A stretch of 23,986 bases of DNA from a virus, in the IMG/VR virus record IMGVR_UViG_3300029624_000095, positions 1 through 23,986 of that record. One strand, 5' to 3'. The translations under genes and the position numbers were made by a program. Shown piece by piece: positions 13,411-19,178 of this stretch. The notes below the pieces were generated by a model. It was not told the origin of the DNA and searched no databases. It saw nothing but the letters and a program-made list of their open reading frames with translations. The first letter of the stretch is position 1. The number at the start of each line of letters is the position of its first letter.

Positions 13411-13663
13411 TTCCTTCGTTGACCGCTTGGCAGTCTGCCCGGTACGTAACCCGGACTCCGGTGGAAACAATCTCAGTCCGCCCACTAGACTGCCAGCACA
13501 TAGGCTGGAACAAGGCACATGCGGATTCCGTAGAATCGGCGAACAGTCGGCCATTGCTGGCCCGTTGTGGTCTTGATTGCGGTAAATGCTCCAGCTTGCC
13601 GGTTGCCCGGACTCACCGTCTTTGCGGTGCGAAACTGGACGCGCCGAATGCTCGACCGTGCCC
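13383..13663 (-). ncRNA. Candidate structured non-coding RNA
   Basis: The stretch between element P8 and a perfect terminator has no ribosome site at the usual place and no convincing gene. Stable hairpins follow one another on the minus strand: a 5-bp stem (13635-13639 with 13590-13594) encloses two hairpins, 13614-13629 and 13599-13610 (CCGG stem, GCAA loop), forming a three-way junction. Then come 13549-13562 (GGCC stem), 13524-13537 (GATTC stem closed by a C-TACG-G loop) and 13493-13508 (CCAGC stem). A 9-bp perfect long-range stem pairs 13487-13495 with 13428-13436. The RNA would be about 280 nt, with its 5' end estimated from the promoter-like box. A 43-codon frame from a GTG at 13616 to 13485 exists but has a poor ribosome site. 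No match to tmRNA, RNase P or tRNA is evident to me. Confidence 0.62.
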
Positions 13664-13671
13664 CGTTACAT

Positions 13672-13707
13672 ATATAGATTCGATCCGACGTTACTTTGCA
13701 TGACTCA
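13672..13707 (-). promoter_or_regulatory. Repeated promoter-like element P8
   Basis: Minus-strand TGAGTCATGC, 16 bp, GAATCTATAT. It is the only copy not followed by a GGGAGG ribosome site, and it begins the candidate RNA. Confidence 0.82.
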
Positions 13708-13713
13708 GAGCAC

Positions 13714-13740
13714 AAAAAAATCCGGACATTGCTGCCCGGA
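13714..13740 (-). terminator. Intrinsic terminator after the lysis genes
   Basis: Seven-pair TCCGGGC/GTCCGGA stem (one G-T pair) with AGCAAT loop, then seven T on the minus strand. About 55 bases downstream of the holin candidate and directly before element P8. Confidence 0.92.
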
Positions 13741-13796
13741 TTCAGGGGTCATCTTGTTTGATAGGAAACATGGTCGCCTGTGGCGAAAAACACAGA

Positions 13797-14099
13797 CTAC
13801 TTCAATGATTTGCGTATGTCAATCCAATCCTGCACGGTCGGCGCACTGGCAATGATCCATCCGAAGACGATCATGCCCAGAACGAAAATCCACTGTGCCG
13901 ATCCGCTTACGCCCAGAATGGATAGCTGATTGTCCAACTGTCCTTCCGGGGCCGCTGGAGTAGTGGGCACAAATACGTCAGCCACTACCAGAAACGCTCC
14001 CAGCAGCACACCGATAAAAATCAGTATGTAACCTGGGATGCGTAGATGATCCGACTTGCTGAACCGGGTCTTGCGGTATTCCTTCTCTACAATTCTCAT
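13797..14099 (-). CDS. Holin candidate (two membrane helices)
   Basis: A 100-residue protein with a basic cytoplasmic-looking N-terminus (R-K-T-R-F-S-K-S) and two hydrophobic segments: about residues 22-45 (I-P-G-Y-I-L-I-F-I-G-V-L-L-G-A-F) and 68-86 (A-Q-W-I-F-V-L-G-M-I-V-F-G-W). A Pro-rich loop joins them and the tail is charged. The ATG overlaps the stop of the lysin gene (ATGA). Size, topology and position next to a lysin fit a class II holin, which makes membrane holes to release or activate the lysin, but holins have no conserved motif, so this is inferred from context. A terminator follows about 55 bases later. Confidence 0.72.
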   Translation of the reverse strand: MRIVEKEYRKTRFSKSDHLRIPGYILIFIGVLLGAFLVVADVFVPTTPAAPEGQLDNQLSILGVSGSAQWIFVLGMIVFGWIIASAPTVQDWIDIRKSLK

Positions 14100-14782
14100 A
14101 CAACCTTCACCACTTCCTTGCGCTCTTTATCGGAAAGCACCAGGTAAGGAAACCGGAGCTGGCCGGAATTGTAAAGCGTATCCCTGAACCGTTTCCATAT
14201 CTTAGACGACCAGCCACCAGCAATAACTGTACAGCCCGCACTCGATACACCTACAACGTCTTTTGTATAGCTTGCATGGATATTGATTCCGAAAAAGCCG
14301 TGCTGCACTGGCTCCGCTTCTGTCCATATACCGTCCAGGTTTCTATCCCGGCGCACGGCGACTTTCTGGAATTGAGTAAATGCTTTGTTGCCCCGGTGCA
14401 ATCCCTTCTGGTAAATGTAAAGCCCTGGCTCCAGTCTGGCCGCGCCGCCGGGAACCATCGGAGCACGAATCCAGTACCAGCCTGGGTCCATTGTGCATCG
14501 GTGACATTCAAACTCCAATCCTTTCTTTCCAGTGCGTAGCAGAATCAGCGTATCATTGAACTCATCTATTGCGTCGCTGTTCGCTATGAATCCTTTCTTC
14601 TTATCGTAGGTAAATCCACGCAAACCTACAATAACCCAATCTTTGAAATGAAGTCCGTACTTACTGGAAGCGATTTCCTCTACTTTGCGAATCACACGCT
14701 CGCCCGGATAAGTCTCTATCTGCTCCACCGCCGCTTCTGCCGTACCACTTAACGATTCTTTCATTGCTTTCCAGATACTCAC
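14096..14782 (-). CDS. L,D-transpeptidase-like (YkuD-type) probable endolysin
   Basis: A 228-residue protein with a YkuD-like active-site pattern: G-I-N-I-H-A-S (H169) followed by V-S-S-A-G-C (S181, G183, C184). In this fold the Cys attacks peptidoglycan stem peptides. Earlier segments, N-D-T-L-I-L-L-R-T and a Pro/Gly-rich P-G-W-Y-W-I-R-A-P-M, fit phage proteins of this type, which are thought to act as lysins or peptidoglycan modifiers. No signal peptide is seen, so export would need the adjacent holin. The GTG start at 14782 has AGGAG seven bases upstream, overlapping the methyltransferase stop. The enzyme direction (cutting or crosslinking) is not decided by the sequence. Confidence 0.78.
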   Translation of the reverse strand: MSIWKAMKESLSGTAEAAVEQIETYPGERVIRKVEEIASSKYGLHFKDWVIVGLRGFTYDKKKGFIANSDAIDEFNDTLILLRTGKKGLEFECHRCTMDPGWYWIRAPMVPGGAARLEPGLYIYQKGLHRGNKAFTQFQKVAVRRDRNLDGIWTEAEPVQHGFFGINIHASYTKDVVGVSSAGCTVIAGGWSSKIWKRFRDTLYNSGQLRFPYLVLSDKERKEVVKVV

Positions 14783-14792
14783 TGCCTTACTC

Positions 14793-15521
14793 CTAAATCA
14801 ATTTTGCTGCCTGCTCTGCCAGAGCTCTGGCCATAGCCGGGGGGATTGCCTCCGCTATGCTGTGCTTCTTTTCTGCTGCACTGCGTCCGGCATACAACCA
14901 ATTTATTCCGCTGCTCTGTTCCCAGACGTCCAGCCTGTTCAAGCCCACCGGATTGTTCCCGCCGTGGCCTGCCAGTGTCACGTAGTCGCCCGCCCGCACG
15001 GAGACTTCACCGCCTTCCAATCCTGGCCGCCCTACTCTGGGCATAGACTGCAATGGCAAATTAGATTCAAACCGGCGCATCTTTATGACACCTGGAATGT
15101 ATCGCTTACCATTTCGCTCCAGAATACCTTCTGGAGAGTACCGCGGAATCAGTCCGACTTGTGGGCCAGTCAATGTGATTGATTTGTCTTTCAGTAGCGG
15201 AGCCTGGACCACGTTCTCTATTATGTATGGCTTGCCGGTCTTGAGTATTGCGTTTCGCGTCCGGGCTACCAGATCTGCCCGCTTCCTGTCTTTCCATCGG
15301 GCCGCCGCGAATGAAAAAGCCTGGCATGGTGGACTGGCCCAGATCAGATCAAAGCCAGTCGCCAGTTCTTTCAGCATCTTGATTGCGTCACCCTGCATGA
15401 AGTTCTTGGGCGCAACGTAGTCTATTTGTCTTTCGATGTCTACGCCGACCACTTCCCAGCCCGCCTCCAAAAACCCCGCCGATACACCGCCGACACCACA
15501 ATATAAATCAAGTACTTTCAT
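14793..15521 (-). CDS. C5-cytosine DNA methyltransferase
   Basis: A compact 242-residue C5-cytosine methyltransferase. It has the SAM-binding D-L-Y-C-G-V-G-G (5-12), V-V-G-V-D-I (24-29), catalytic S-P-P-C-Q (63-67, Cys66 attacks C6 of cytosine), I-E-N-V (101-104) and a C-terminal motif-X-like H-S-I-A-E-A-I-P-P-A-M-A. The target-recognition part is short, which fits small phage methylases. No restriction enzyme is next to it, so it likely marks phage DNA against host restriction. The ATG overlaps the stop of the Acb2-like gene by ATGA and its own stop overlaps the lysin ribosome site, giving one operon. Confidence 0.92.
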   Translation of the reverse strand: MKVLDLYCGVGGVSAGFLEAGWEVVGVDIERQIDYVAPKNFMQGDAIKMLKELATGFDLIWASPPCQAFSFAAARWKDRKRADLVARTRNAILKTGKPYIIENVVQAPLLKDKSITLTGPQVGLIPRYSPEGILERNGKRYIPGVIKMRRFESNLPLQSMPRVGRPGLEGGEVSVRAGDYVTLAGHGGNNPVGLNRLDVWEQSSGINWLYAGRSAAEKKHSIAEAIPPAMARALAEQAAKLI

Positions 15522-15745
15522 TCATTTCGTGCTATTGCAGCATTGGCCCACATTGAAGCGTCTTCAATAGAAGTCAGAGCAATAGACAATTCTCTTGATT
15601 CCGGACACTCCTCAGCAATAACCTCAGCAAAACTTTTCGCCGCGTTGCGAATTCTTACATAACGATCCGCTTGTCCTTCTTTTGGAGGATGATACTTGAA
15701 ATTATTCTCCAACCGTTCCCGCATTTCTTTTGATATTCTATCCAT
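15518..15745 (-). CDS. acb2-like: Acb2-like cyclic nucleotide sponge (predicted anti-CBASS/anti-Thoeris)
   Basis: A 75-residue protein that matches the Acb2 pattern from memory: F-K-Y-H-P-P-K-E-G-Q (16-25), R-Y-V-R-I-R-N-A-A-K-S-F-A-E-V-I, C-P-E-S-R-E-L-S-I-A-L-T and the ending S-M-W-A-N-A-A-I-A-R-N (64-74). Known Acb2 proteins bind and sequester the cyclic di- or trinucleotide signals made by CBASS, and related sponges act on Thoeris signals, so this one is predicted to protect the phage from abortive defence. The start at 15745 (ATG nine bases after GGAG) is preferred over ATGs at 15751 and 15760, which lack proper spacing. It lies between an exported Cys protein and the methyltransferase, with an ATGA overlap to the latter. 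Confidence 0.85.
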   Translation of the reverse strand: MDRISKEMRERLENNFKYHPPKEGQADRYVRIRNAAKSFAEVIAEECPESRELSIALTSIEDASMWANAAIARNE

Positions 15746-15764
15746 TTTCATTCGCTCCATTTTT

Positions 15765-15986
15765 TTATTCGCTGTCAGCAAACTGAAATTCATGTCGCTC
15801 GCATGAAAAGAACTTTCCGTAACTATTCTGTCCCACTCTGACACACATATCGCGGTCTTCATAGGTAGCCATGACCTTGCCTTCGCAGACGCCTGCTTTT
15901 TCGTAACAGTCCTGCACTGACTCGACGCCCGGCTCCATTGCAGCCCAGACAATCAGCACCCAGAAAAATTCAGTTAGTATTCTCAT
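15765..15986 (-). CDS. Small exported cysteine-containing protein
   Basis: A 73-residue protein with a hydrophobic N-terminus (M-R-I-L-T-E-F-F-W-V-L-I-V-W-A-A-M), a likely signal peptide or anchor, then a short acidic mature part with four Cys spaced for two disulfides (D-C-Y-E, G-V-C-E, D-M-C-V, F-S-C-E). It would act outside the cytoplasm. GGAG lies eight bases before the ATG. The ATG overlaps, as ATGA, an in-frame TGA located downstream of the portal's three TAG codons. Possible roles such as superinfection exclusion or a lysis accessory are guesses. No family recognised. Confidence 0.75.
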   Translation of the reverse strand: MRILTEFFWVLIVWAAMEPGVESVQDCYEKAGVCEGKVMATYEDRDMCVRVGQNSYGKFFSCERHEFQFADSE

Positions 15987-15996
15987 ATTCGTGTCT

Positions 15997-16036
15997 CCGT
16001 TTTCTACTTGCCCGTTTTCTACTTGCCCGTTTTCTA
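15997..16036 (-). repeat. 15-bp tandem repeat carrying in-frame stop codons
   Basis: Two full copies and a 10-bp part of a third of TAGAAAACGGGCAAG at the end of the portal gene. Each copy puts a TAG in the portal frame (16036-16034, 16021-16019, 16006-16004). The frame then continues to a TGA that overlaps the next start codon. Confidence 0.95.
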
Positions 16037-17776
16037 AATCAGCATAGTGCCGCGCCGATCCGGGTCATCGGCCTTGAAAAATTCATCGTCTATCATGCCT
16101 TCCATGTCCATGTCATCGAACATGCCACCGCCGCCTTCGCCGCCGCCCGCCTGCGCCTCTTCCTGCGCTTTCATTTCTTCGGCCTGTTCTTTCTGCGTCC
16201 GATATTGGATATATTGCGGGTCCAGAATAATGTCCCCGTACGGGTCCGGCTTCAGGCCCTTGCGCTTGCGTAGTTCATTGATTGTAGTGTCGCGCTTGAC
16301 CGCCTCAGTCTCCAGCTTGCTCTTTTGCTCCCGGTCTTCCGGGTCCACACCCACAAAGCGAAACTTCCAGTCAGTCCAGCCAAACTTCTTTATGATCTTG
16401 TTGAATACGCCTTCAAACTCAGTGAGTATGTCGATGAGTCCCCTGGCCTTGCTGAACTTCTGTCGCGCATCCAGATTTTCGTTCATAACGTTCTGGGCCG
16501 ACTGGAACCGCAATCCCAACTCTGCTGTATCGAATCCCATGACCATGAGCGCAATACTGGCAGTGAACTGCATGTAATCGGAATACTCGAAGTCCCTGGG
16601 GCTGTTCAGCAGATTCATAACCTGCCAATCACCGTTCAGCATAGGAATGCGAAACGCTCCATAGATGCCCCGAAAGTTTGCAATCCACTGATCCTGCAAT
16701 TCGGCAAGCTGGTCGTTGCTATACCGATTCATCTTTTCTGACAGAGCGATTTTCGGAACACTGCCAGTGTTGAATGCCTCCGCATTGTAAGCCAGACCAA
16801 ACATGAATCCAATGATAACGCTGATTGCCTGCTCTATAGGTGGATAGCCGTAGCCATTCCATTGCAGGTCTGTTCGCTTCTGGTGGCTGTCAAAAACCAG
16901 ATTCTTATGCGTGAATGCCGCCCTCAGTTTGCCCTCGACTTCCTGCACAAACCGAATCTCTTCAAACGGCGGAATCATTTCCAGACGCTCTTGCTCCAAC
17001 CGTTCCTGGAGCGATTCGCCTTTACCGTCGTCTGCTGACCATCGCATTGTAGAACGTGGATCAAAGTCGTGCATACCACCGTGAAACCCTAACGATATAA
17101 CGCGCTTGATCGTGGCTCCATCTACTGCAAAGAAATCCAACGGCTTTCCGGCATAGTCGCGTCGCAATTCAATGCAGACCTGGTCGATTGTGTAATAATC
17201 CCGAACCGTCTTTACCATCAAATCCAGTAGATTGTCTTCCCTGTCGGCTGCACCTTCAAAGTCCCGGCGACCAGTCTCCAGCATGAACTGAGTCAGCCAC
17301 TTCTGAAATGCCTTCTCTTTTTCGTTTAGCTTTTTGTTCTCTTTGTCTACATGCTCAATGATAAACCCTGGGCTATCGCTGTCCGGACTTTCGGAAGGCT
17401 TCGCGAATTGCTTGATTTGCCGCGCTCTGTGATTGATCGCTCCATTAATGACCGGGTCTTTGCGCTCTATTTGTCGCAACACATGAAAGCTGAATGGCCG
17501 CAATGTTTCGCGGACGCCCCGCGCATCGCTGAATAGCTGGTCTACCGGATCGAGCATTGCCCGCGACGGTGGAGCTGCATCTCGGCCTTTCGCCTGCCCG
17601 GCAATGCCTGGAAGTATTTCCGGCTTCTGTGCCTTGGCCATGACACTTTTGGCTACCTGTTCCGGGCTTACGCCCAGAAATGCACTGACTGACTGCACGT
17701 CGCCCATACTGGTCATCGGATCAGATGGTTTCGCCTGTTCAGCAGTCTCCTTTGTCGCGTATTTTGCTTTAGCCAT
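16034..17776 (-). CDS. Phage portal protein
   Basis: A 580-residue portal protein, the dodecameric ring through which DNA enters and leaves the head. Supporting features are the early D-P-V-I-N-G-A-I-N-H-R-A-R-Q helix, W-L-T-Q-F-M-L-E-T-G and D-Y-Y-T-I-D-Q-V-C-I-E-L segments, Y-N-A-E-A-F-N-T-G-S-V-P-K near the core, W-I-A-N-F-R-G-I-Y-G-A-F-R and the R-F-Q-S-A-Q-N-V-M-N-E-N helix. The C-terminal tail is Gly/Glu/Met-rich (G-G-G-E-G-G-G-G-M-F-D-D-M-D-M-E-G) and acidic, a likely disordered region. The ATG abuts the stop of a 48-codon membrane gene. The gene ends with three evenly spaced TAG codons in a tandem repeat. No capsid gene appears next to it in this window. Confidence 0.92.
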   Translation of the reverse strand: MAKAKYATKETAEQAKPSDPMTSMGDVQSVSAFLGVSPEQVAKSVMAKAQKPEILPGIAGQAKGRDAAPPSRAMLDPVDQLFSDARGVRETLRPFSFHVLRQIERKDPVINGAINHRARQIKQFAKPSESPDSDSPGFIIEHVDKENKKLNEKEKAFQKWLTQFMLETGRRDFEGAADREDNLLDLMVKTVRDYYTIDQVCIELRRDYAGKPLDFFAVDGATIKRVISLGFHGGMHDFDPRSTMRWSADDGKGESLQERLEQERLEMIPPFEEIRFVQEVEGKLRAAFTHKNLVFDSHQKRTDLQWNGYGYPPIEQAISVIIGFMFGLAYNAEAFNTGSVPKIALSEKMNRYSNDQLAELQDQWIANFRGIYGAFRIPMLNGDWQVMNLLNSPRDFEYSDYMQFTASIALMVMGFDTAELGLRFQSAQNVMNENLDARQKFSKARGLIDILTEFEGVFNKIIKKFGWTDWKFRFVGVDPEDREQKSKLETEAVKRDTTINELRKRKGLKPDPYGDIILDPQYIQYRTQKEQAEEMKAQEEAQAGGGEGGGGMFDDMDMEGMIDDEFFKADDPDRRGTMLI

Positions 17777-17923
17777 TTATCGTCTCCAAATGAATCGAAC
17801 CACATCTTGATTGCGGCGCAACGTCATGCTATCGGCTTTTTTCTGTTTGTAAGCCCTGTACAATGCCACGCCCCAAACCAGAAAAACCAGGGCCATAACT
17901 ACTGCAATGTCAATCCATATCAT
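17777..17923 (-). CDS. 48-residue single-helix membrane protein
   Basis: A short gene starting M-I-W-I-D-I-A-V-V-M-A-L-V-F-L-V-W-G-V-A-L-Y, one membrane-spanning helix, followed by a basic tail (K-Q-K-K-A-D-S-M-T-L-R-R). It starts 14 nt inside the end of the upstream membrane gene and stops immediately before the portal ATG, so it fills the space exactly. The ribosome site is weak (GGGCGGCG), suggesting coupled translation. Topology resembles a pinholin, spanin or other small membrane accessory, but no family can be assigned. Confidence 0.65.
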   Translation of the reverse strand: MIWIDIAVVMALVFLVWGVALYRAYKQKKADSMTLRRNQDVVRFIWRR

Positions 17924-18137
17924 AACGATCGCCGCCCGATTCCTGTGTTCGATACTTGATCCAGAATCTAAACCAGACGGCTATGAAATGCCAGGCCATT
18001 GCCGTTGCTGGGGCCATCAAATCTATTGTTTGAACCAACAAATGCCCTCTTGCTTCTGCCAGAAACAAAAACGCCGAACCAGCAGCAATGAATGCAACCA
18101 CATCCATTGTATGAATTAGTATTTTCTTTATGCTCAT
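17910..18137 (-). CDS. 75-residue two-helix membrane protein
   Basis: The ATG at 18137 (M-S-I-K-K-I-L-I-H) is preferred over an upstream in-frame ATG because AGGTG lies nine bases before it. Two hydrophobic segments are seen: V-V-A-F-I-A-A-G-S-A-F-L-F-L-A and A-P-A-T-A-M-A-W-H-F-I-A-V-W-F-R-F-W-I, with a charged C-terminal tail (G-G-D-R-Y-D-M-D). Together with the next gene it forms a small membrane pair between the terminase and portal, a second possible holin-like unit apart from the lysis pair at 13797-14782. Function unknown. Confidence 0.72.
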   Translation of the reverse strand: MSIKKILIHTMDVVAFIAAGSAFLFLAEARGHLLVQTIDLMAPATAMAWHFIAVWFRFWIKYRTQESGGDRYDMD

Positions 18138-18346
18138 TTTTATCTGCACCTGTCCAAATGATTGCAAAATGGAGTCGCCTTTCGGACCACTGCCAGGAGA
18201 GTCAAGGGAAAGGAACTAAAAACCCTCACCTGGAAATAACTAGAAACCTGCTACCGGGTAATCAGTGTTAACAATGCACCGCACCGGCCACGGTACACTT
18301 TTCGACTCCACATCTGTACATTGATTGCCTTACTTTTTCCTGGCAA
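18138..18346. other. Non-coding gap with an 8-bp inverted repeat
   Basis: About 200 bases with no convincing gene on either strand. An inverted repeat TGATTGCC/GGCAATCA spans 18322-18349 with a 12-nt loop and takes in the TGA stop of the gene to its right. On the plus strand it is followed by TATTTTT, so it would suit a plus-strand terminator. A weak GTCC-GAAA-GG hairpin lies near 18180. A promoter for the membrane pair and portal probably lies here, but I see no clean box pair. Confidence 0.5.
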
Positions 18347-18598
18347 TCATATTTTTGGCCAGACGCGGGTCATTTCAGATTGCTCCACTACCCGCGCCCG
18401 ACTTCTCATTGCAGCCCGCCATTGATCCGCCTGTTTCGTTGAAAGAACATACCGTGCCGCCCTGTTCAAAGCGTTGCCCATAGTATTGCTTTTCCAGACC
18501 ACTACACCAACCGGTGCGCTCATATAAAACAGAGACATATCAAGCAACACCTGTTCCAGCTTCGTCGATTTTTCTTTCACTATGGGCCGTTCGAACAT
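18347..18598 (-). CDS. Small basic hypothetical protein
   Basis: An 83-residue protein: M-F-E-R-P-I-V-K-E-K-S-T-K-L-E-Q-V-L-L-D-M-S, then a hydrophobic F-Y-M-S-A-P-V-G-V-V-V-W, and a basic helical second half (A-L-N-R-A-A-R-Y-V-L-S-T-K, W-R-A-A-M-R-S-R-A-R). GGAG lies seven bases before the ATG and overlaps the stop region of the gene before it, marking a three-gene operon (19138-18347) after the terminase. No family recognised. Confidence 0.82.
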   Translation of the reverse strand: MFERPIVKEKSTKLEQVLLDMSLFYMSAPVGVVVWKSNTMGNALNRAARYVLSTKQADQWRAAMRSRARVVEQSEMTRVWPKI

Positions 18599-18600
18599 TT

Positions 18601-18948
18601 TCAGGCTCCTTTTTCAGTCTCAGGCCGGTCTTCGTCTTCGCCTTCGTTTGCATCCACGTCCGAATCTGGAGCATGAAACTCATAGATTGATCCAATGTCT
18701 TTCATGCCCCTGTAGACCATTGGATTGTAATCAATCATTAGATGCACGTTCGCCGTTCCTTGCAGATGCGGCGGAGCAATCCTTGCATCCCGTAGCAACA
18801 CTGAATAGCTCAGTCGAACCTGGCCGCTGATCTTGTTCTTTTCCGGAGTCTCGAAAACACATAGAATGTCGCTGGGCCGCACATACAGATTTTGTATGTA
18901 ATTGCCTTGCTCATCTATCTGCTGTAGTCGGATAAACCAGTTTTCCAT
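18601..18948 (-). CDS. Hypothetical protein with acidic tail
   Basis: A 115-residue protein with a beta-rich body: M-E-N-W-F-I-R-L-Q-Q-I-D, Y-I-Q-N-L-Y-V-R-P-S-D-I-L-C-V-F-E-T, V-R-L-S-Y-S-V-L-L-R-D-A. It then has a very acidic disordered tail (D-S-D-V-D-A-N-E-G-E-D-E-D-R-P-E-T-E). It follows the preceding small gene by four bases; GGGAG from that gene's last codons is eleven bases upstream. Compact beta bodies with acidic tails occur among small virion and decoration proteins, but that is only a possibility. Confidence 0.82.
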   Translation of the reverse strand: MENWFIRLQQIDEQGNYIQNLYVRPSDILCVFETPEKNKISGQVRLSYSVLLRDARIAPPHLQGTANVHLMIDYNPMVYRGMKDIGSIYEFHAPDSDVDANEGEDEDRPETEKGA

Positions 18949-18952
18949 TTTT

Positions 18953-19138
18953 TCACATTCTCCCGTTTGCTTTGTCGTTTTCGTCGATCATATCCCGCAA
19001 CCGGGACACCTGATTCAACGCCTGCTCGAATGTGTAATCGGCTGCATGATTCTTACCTTCTCCGGTGTACTGCCTGTATAGCTTTTTCGGTCTTTGCTCC
19101 GGATCGGGCTTTGATCCTGTCACTTCAGTCACTCGCAT
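18953..19138 (-). CDS. Small hypothetical protein
   Basis: A 61-residue charged protein: M-R-V-T-E-V-T-G-S-K-P-D-P-E-Q-R-P-K-K-L-Y-R-Q-Y, then a helix T-F-E-Q-A-L-N-Q-V-S-R-L-R-D-M-I-D-E-N. It starts 40 bases after the terminase stop, with AGGAG eleven bases upstream, just below a 13-bp motif (19160-19172) that also lies upstream of the 107-residue gene at 22528. It heads a three-gene operon. No family recognised. Confidence 0.78.
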   Translation of the reverse strand: MRVTEVTGSKPDPEQRPKKLYRQYTGEGKNHAADYTFEQALNQVSRLRDMIDENDKANGRM

Positions 19139-19159
19139 ACCTCTATCTACTCCTGCCTA

Positions 19160-19172
19160 AATTTACGTCAAC
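19160..19172 (-). promoter_or_regulatory. 13-bp GTTGACGYAAATT motif, copy 1
   Basis: Minus-strand GTTGACGTAAATT in the 40-base gap after the terminase gene. TTGACG resembles a -35 box, but the best -10 would put the start of transcription at the start codon, so the role is uncertain. Confidence 0.4.
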
Positions 19173-19178
19173 AAAATT

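Noticed and set aside
13318-13554. 78-codon minus-strand frame over the candidate RNA
   Set aside because: It reads straight through the strong terminator and element P7 into the next gene and has no ribosome site.
12872-13576. 234-codon plus-strand frame
   Set aside because: It runs antisense through two well-supported small genes, element P7, and the terminators at 13052 and 13383; it is an open-frame shadow.
8787-13707. The repeated elements as a CRISPR array
   Set aside because: Copies are separated by whole genes at irregular distances, and each is tied to a gene start; there are no spacers or cas genes.
8787-13707. The repeated elements as ordinary sigma-70 promoters
   Set aside because: The conserved boxes are 23 bp apart counted to a TAYATA hexamer, not about 17, and the sequence at normal -35 distance is not conserved as TTGACA.
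15983-16036. Genome-wide TAG recoding as in some phages
   Set aside because: Several genes here (ending at 8166, 12365, 14793, 16034) use TAG as a normal stop next to terminators or following genes, and no suppressor tRNA is seen in the window.
16047-16577. 176-codon plus-strand frame opposite the portal gene
   Set aside because: Ser/Pro-rich composition typical of an antisense shadow, with no ribosome site; the portal frame is certain.
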